From: Tamarix chinensis
Taxonomy: Eukaryota; Streptophyta; Magnoliopsida; Caryophyllales; Tamaricaceae
Direction of reading: 5' to 3'
DNA length: 64,000 nucleotides
NCBI GenBank assembly: GCA_030549775.1
Contig: CM060181.1
Span: 57,843,701 to 57,907,700, forward strand
Part shown: piece after piece, positions 59,096 through 64,000 of the stretch
How positions within the stretch are numbered: position 1 is the first letter of the stretch
How the letters are laid out: each line of letters begins with the position of its first letter
The notes under the pieces: generated by a model
Told to the model about the DNA's origin: nothing
What the model saw: the letters and a program-made list of their open reading frames with translations, nothing else
Database searches by the model: none
Program-made: the position numbers and the translations under genes

Positions 59096-61110
59096 AGCAC
59101 TATTTCAACCCAGACCACCATTTTCATTGTTCGAAACTCAGATTTTTGCAATATAATTACAATATAATAACTAATATAGGTTATATATATGTATACAAAT
59201 ATTAATTTTGGTTAAAAAAACACCTAAATTCAATAATTAAGCTATGCATTTCAACATTTATGAAAATGATAAAAATTTAACAAAAAAATTACTGAAATTT
59301 TACAAACCTTTTTATGTAGAATGCATTGGATTGTTGCTTATGATTATATTTGATGAAGTGATTGAAGATTTGGTAGGATTGGAGAGGAGTTGGGATGAGA
59401 GAGAAGAGAGAGAAGAGAGAAAATGTGTTCGAAAAAATTGAGGGCTGGTAAAATGAGGAGGGTAAAATTGGAAATGGTGAAAATATTAGGAGTATATGGG
59501 TATGTTGTTAGTAATTTTGGTATATAAGGAGAGGTGAGGTATAATAAAATAACTTAATTCACCAAATTTTATAAAATAGTTTGGAATCCTATTAATTAGC
59601 AGGGTATTACAGATCCTTTCCGAAGCAAAGGGGTAAGGCATGTGGATCCTCTCTGTCCTTACCTCTTTGTTTTGGGTACGGATTATTTTCACATAACCTT
59701 ACTGCAGTTATGGTAGGAGGATGTATTTAAAGGTTACTCGACTTGAAAGGCTTTGCATATTATTAATCTATGTTTCATGGATGATCTTCTAATTTTCTAC
59801 AATGGAAATCTTACATCTGCAAGTCTAGTGCAACAAAAACTCAAGGAATTTTGGGCTATTTCTAGAATAAAGGAAAACCTTGAGTGTAATACCTACTTCT
59901 GTGGAGTTTCACTAGTAAGGAAATCTCATATACTATCCATATTAGGCTATAAGTAAGGGGATTTCCCTTTTTCTATTTAGGTGTGCCCTTGAGCACCACC
60001 AAATTGAGCATTTCACCATATCAACCATTGTTTGCCTTCAGAACACTTGAGCTACCAGGGAGACTTCAATTAGTTTAGTAAGTACTTAGTGGTATTCATG
60101 GTTTTGGTCAGAAATATTACTCTTCCCAAAATAGTGTGATAATATATGGATGTTATTTGGAAAACATTCTTTTGGATTAGATTGGTAGGTAAGAGTAGTC
60201 GAGCACTTGTATCTTGGAAGAAGGTATGCATGCCAAAGGCTGAAGAAGGCCTAGTGTTAGACACTTCGTAGTTGGAGCAAAGTAGCAATAAGTACTTATG
60301 GAAGCTAGTATGGAGCAAATAAAGGCATTGGATGAAGTGTGTTCATGGAGTGTATCTCCATAGAATTGATTGAGCAACCTATGTAGCTAATTTTTTCTGA
60401 TGCTATAGGAAAGTGATGAGTTTGAGGAAGGATATATTGGATATGATTTAGTGAGAGCTTGTAAGGAGCGTGGAACTTATTCTATCAGGATAATGAATGA
60501 AATAATCAGACCAATGAGATAGAAAGTGCCTTGGAGACACATTTTATGGAGTTATGCCGAATGACCTAGGCACAAGTAAATTACTTGGTGGATTTGTCAT
60601 CAAGTGATGGTAACAAAACAAAATTTTGAATGGAAAGTCATAATTGATGGAAGGTGCAACACTTGTGATGCATCTGTGGAGACCCAGTGTCATAATCTAA
60701 CTAATTGTATTATGGCGTTGAAATGATGGAGACTATTCTTCAACTGGTTCAATTTTATATACAAACCCATTAACTAGATGCACTTATTGACATGGATGAT
60801 TCAAGCTACCAGAAAACAAAGAGGAAATGGAGAACTATTGTGGGTATTGGTAATAAGTTTTGAATAGAAGTTGGACGTGCATAAATCTTATTATTTTCCA
60901 ATGTACGACAATCATCATTAGAATACTGTTTAGAAAGGCGATTGAGGATATTTTTATATGATTCTAGTAGAACTCTTATGGTAGACAACATACGAGGTTA
61001 GTGTAAAATTTTAATAGGCTAGCAGCTTCATAAGAAAATTATTGTAGTGCTTGCTTGTAAATGATAATGAATTTTGGTATTAATGAAGTTGTTTACTATC
61101 TATGTTTTTT

Positions 61111-61964
61111 AAATAAAAGCTTTTTAGCAATTGAAATACTATTCTATGATGTAATAAATATATATTTAATATTATAATCATACTCTTTATTCAAAAACAA
61201 CATACTCCATTAAGTAATAATTCATGTATAGAAGGGAAAAAAAGAAAATTAAGAATAAAAAAATAAGTATTAAATTTTCTAAAATAATTTTATTTTTAAA
61301 GTAATTATTATAATAAAAATTCATATTTCATATTATTGAAATAGTAGCTATGGGAATTGGAAAACAACATTAGTAGATAGAATTTGCCATATTACATTTA
61401 ATTAATGGATTTTTTAAAACAAAGTTTTTGCTTAGAATAGCTTTCTTTTTACCTAAAATAACTTCCTTTTAAAACCATGAGTATTAACCATATAAGAATC
61501 ATATTTGACATTACTAAAATTTTAGCTGTAGGACCAGAATATATAGAACCTTCATTTGGGAATTATCAAACAACATTTGTAGATAGAAGTTGGCATATTG
61601 CATTGAATTAATGGATTTGATTAGGATATAGTATTGACCGATTCTATAAAAGTTGTTTTGTAAATTAGCAGTTGGCAATGGTATTTTTACTTTTTTCAAT
61701 GTAGATAGTGGAAAATAACATCTTGGAAATTAGCAAATCATGAACATGATAGGCCTCTTATCAAGTTTACGTATATAAGGAGAGGCAACAGGGGTAACTA
61801 ACAGACCTTCTAAGCTAGGAAGGGTCTACTAGCAAGGGATTATTATAGTAATTGGTTAGGTAATAGAATTCTAGGGAGCTTGGCAAGTTGTGTTGAGTCA
61901 TGAATTAGTTATTCTCCTTGCTATTTTCGGCCAACAAATTGAGATATAAGATAGAGGGAAATGT
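61111..61964. other. AT-rich spacer with one diverged direct repeat
   Basis: No supported gene is present. A segment of about 60 bases at 61353-61411 recurs at 61557-61616, sharing AACAACATT.GTAGATAGAA and AATTAATGGATT. The flanks also look alike, so the repeat may be a little longer. Confidence 0.6.
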
Positions 61965-61969
61965 TTGAA

Positions 61970-64000
61970 AAGGCCTAACACACACCTAGGTGATAGGGGT
62001 TTCGGAGCCTAGGTGCTAGATACATGGCGAAAGCATGCACCTAGACAATGTTAGGCACCAAAATTACTCAAAAAAGTCTAAAAAATGATTAAATGACTAA
62101 ATTTCAGAAAATATATACAAAAGTAAGAAAATACTTAGAAAACTAGAAATCTATAAGTTTAATATTACCAATACTAGCAAGCTACTCAAAAGATATCATC
62201 TTCTATAAGTACATCTTCATCCTATGATGCATCTAGTTTTTACCCATAGCCTTCATCATCATCATCCACTTATTCTTCCTCTATTTCTTATCCAGGCAAA
62301 TATCTTTGTGAGCTATTGGTGCTGCCACCACTTGCACCAAATCTTACATTAAACCTCTCTTTATCAACTCAAGTAGTAGTAGCAATGGTCCCCTAATTTA
62401 AATCATCATCCTCAAAAACAATATCATTTTTATTACCCTATTCATATGAGTCTATTCTCCCAATTAACCATGCATTACTTTCATCAATGTCCTTCAAAGA
62501 AATTGGATCAATGTGGTCCCTCAATTGATATCTTTTCATCAAAGCTTGATTATATTACATATAGACTAAATCATTCAATCATGATTCTAAAAGCCTATTC
62601 CTTTTCTTAGTATGAATTTGTAAAATTGGAGATAATTTATCTCATATATTGCCTTCTTGTGGAGCTAACTTCATCAGTTGGTTAAGGAATTTAATAATTA
62701 ACAATTTAACTTTTATGTACAAGATAGTGAGGTACTTACATGCTCAAAATACTTCAATTTCTCTCACACCTAGATGAAAAGCATATCAGACTCAAAAATT
62801 ATACAACTAATTGGTGCAAGCCTGCAAAGTAGGAGTAGAAGACCCATAGGCTGCCCACCACTCAGCTATAAATCTTATTAAAACTAAAAGATTTAAATCA
62901 AATAAAATGGGCATAAAAATAAATAATAATAATAATAATAATAATAAGAGCACATAAAATAGCTAAATTGATAGTTAAATACTTGTAGCTTTAGTCTTTC
63001 TATTCTTAATAGCCATAGGATTTCTGAATAAACCATCGGTATTTTTAGAAGCAATGAGCTCCTCCATTATCTTATCTTTCTTCGCAATTATTGGAACCGA
63101 TCTTTAGATACATTGATATAAGTCAATCACCACTTCTTCATAGTGCTCAAGTTGGGGATTATTATAAAAGAATTCTAGATTAAGAAAATGCCCAGCTGTA
63201 TGCAATGGGCGATGAAGTTGGCATTCTCATCCATTGTTGATCATTTAAATAACATCAATGTTCTTTGATTCATTTCCATTGAATGTGGATGCAATAGATC
63301 CTTAGTTCAATTCATAGCATCATAAATATAACCCATAGATGGCTTTCTCTCACCATCAACTAATCTAAGTGTACAAACTAATGGTCTAGTTAACGAAAAA
63401 GGATAAACCAAACCATACCAAAATGTGGGCATAAAAAAGAGTTTTCCTAGGTTTTTTTCCTTATAACTCCTTAGCACATTTACTAGTTACCTAATGAAAA
63501 AAAATTGTTTTAAAAATGGAACTTGTTATAAATTCAAATCATGCTTATATATAAGAACTAGAGAGTACACATGTACTCTTAAATAGGTAGGAGTTGGGAC
63601 TTATCACTTACCCACTCTTGAGAAGTGAAAAACTTTCTTAGATTATCTCATTGCTTGTATATTGATGAAAGAGTGATAAACGTAGTAGAAAACATTGTCT
63701 TTACTAGCCTCAATAATTTTCTTTGACCATTGAAGTGCCTCTTCAAATTTATAAAATTTGGTTGATAGTAGATAAAACTAGTCATGTGTATTGCCCTTTT
63801 GAGAACTATACCAATGGCTAGAAGTTTTGAAATATTTTCAAGCATCAAGTCAATGCAATGAGCTGTAGAGGGAGTCCAATGCAAGTGTGGATACTTTGCT
63901 TCCAATAGAGTGCCTAATCATTAAAAAGTATAGAAAAGTCAAATAACTTGCATATAATAACCATTTTGATGCACTTTAATAATTCTTACCTGCTTCCACA
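61970..64000 (-). mobile_element. hAT transposon, partial, minus strand
   Basis: The transposase remnant below sits on the minus strand. At about 61973-62060 there is a region rich in CCTAGGTG, GCCTAGGTGC and TTAGGCACC words, typical of the subterminal parts of plant hAT elements, so the 3' end is probably here. The other end lies outside the window. Confidence 0.65.
62330..64000 (-). pseudogene. hAT transposase pseudogene, C-terminal two-thirds
   Basis: From 63905 the minus strand reads EAKYPHLHWTPSTAHCIDLM and KRAIHMTSFIYYQPNFINL, typical of the hAT catalytic core. Further left it reads EWWAAYGSSTPTLQACTN and LICFSSRCERN (about 62770-62870), the hAT C-terminal dimerisation domain. After that come TKKRNRLL and DHIDPISLKDIDESNAWLIG with an acidic tail (about 62410-62620). 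Stops and frameshifts interrupt all parts, and the DDE residues cannot all be placed. The frame runs on past the right edge. Confidence 0.8.

Larger units (their letters stand above)
47467..59539 (+). mobile_element. MULE-2: Mutator-like element with transposase-OTU and PMD genes
   Basis: The ends are GGGTGACATTAAATACAC and TAAGGAGAGGTGAGG, with only weak terminal inverted similarity over the outer 80 bases. An exact 9-bp duplication flanks them. Genes converge: transposase-OTU on the plus strand and PMD on the minus strand. Inverted copies of a 32-bp array lie near each end. Two later insertions, a hAT-type MITE (48897-49691) and a solo LTR (51134-55986), bring it to 12.1 kb; without them it would be about 6.4 kb. 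Confidence 0.85.
45469..59611. mobile_element. LTR-like solo element (about 2.06 kb without nested DNA) inside the LINE
   Basis: It starts TATAACACCA and ends GGGTATTACA. The ends are near inverted copies, as in the other LTRs of this window (TGTAACACC..GGTGTTACA), with the initial TG changed to TA. Parts 45469-47466 and 59549-59611 flank MULE-2. Removing the whole block together with one 5-base flank (GAGGC left, GATCC right, 3 of 5 matching) restores the LINE frame. No coding part is visible. It contains microsatellites and a candidate MITE at about 46670-46985 (GGGATGATAATTTT..TACCATCC region). Confidence 0.6.
43765..61110 (+). pseudogene. L1-type LINE ORF2, in three pieces split by nested insertions
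   Basis: Piece 1 (43765-44035) reads the linker between endonuclease and reverse transcriptase (DESGNEL, GEAKITQEFRRFYKEL). Piece 2 (45240-45468) reads the first RT motifs (RKYYKRKH, KINSQKAFDCI). Piece 3 (59612-61110) reads the rest: DPFRSKGVRHVDPLCPYLFV, FMDDLLIF (59774-59797, normally FADD), GFPFFYLGVPLS, and a zf-RVT site (CNTC..H..C, about 60658-60705). Piece 2 joins piece 3 in frame across 14.1 kb. About 100 residues between pieces 1 and 2 are missing. Stops occur throughout. The intact protein would nick DNA and copy its RNA in place. Confidence 0.8.

Overview
The window looks like nuclear DNA of a flowering plant. It is AT-rich, carries plant-only protein families (XS domain, plant mobile domain), has introns with GT..AG borders, and contains plant transposon families (Ty1/copia, chromovirus-type Ty3/gypsy, L1-type LINE, MULE, PIF/Harbinger, hAT) plus degenerate TTTAGGG telomere-like repeats. 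I cannot name the species. I see no rRNA, tRNA, CRISPR array or bacterial gene.

Only one gene looks intact: a three-exon minus-strand gene at 5524-11081. It encodes a protein of about 997 residues with a long charged N-terminal part and a C-terminal zinc finger plus XS domain. To its left are a broken copia element that runs off the window start (1-2941) and a LINE fragment (4335-5055). To its right is a decayed two-gene PIF/Harbinger element (about 11985-17271), then a scrap of gypsy RNase H and a truncated gypsy LTR ending at 19303.

From 19304 to the right edge the window is nested transposons. MULE-1 (19304-41894, left part missing) was hit by a solo LTR (20773-24829) and by a gypsy element (25157-40858, 5-bp target duplication ATACT). 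A second gypsy element (25936-36673) sits inside the first one's LTR. On the right, an L1-type LINE (pieces from 43765 to 61110) was hit by a 2-kb LTR-like element (45469-59611). That element was hit by MULE-2 (47467-59539, exact 9-bp duplication TATAATAAA). MULE-2 in turn carries a 795-bp hAT-type MITE (48897-49691, exact 8-bp duplication CAAACTAT) and a 4.85-kb solo gypsy LTR (51134-55986). A decayed hAT transposase on the minus strand closes the window (about 61970-64000).

The MULE pair is the most interesting system. The plus strand encodes a MULE transposase that runs into an OTU-type cysteine protease domain. A plant mobile domain (PMD) gene lies tail-to-tail on the minus strand. Just upstream of the PMD start in MULE-2 is a telomere-like tract, then a tandem array of near-palindromic 19-bp motifs with an exact 32-bp period. 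An inverted copy of that array sits in the first intron of the transposase gene at the other end. The PMD gene, telomere-like tract and array recur in MULE-1, so they belong to the element. All transposon genes here carry stops, frameshifts or insertions, so neither copy can act on its own.
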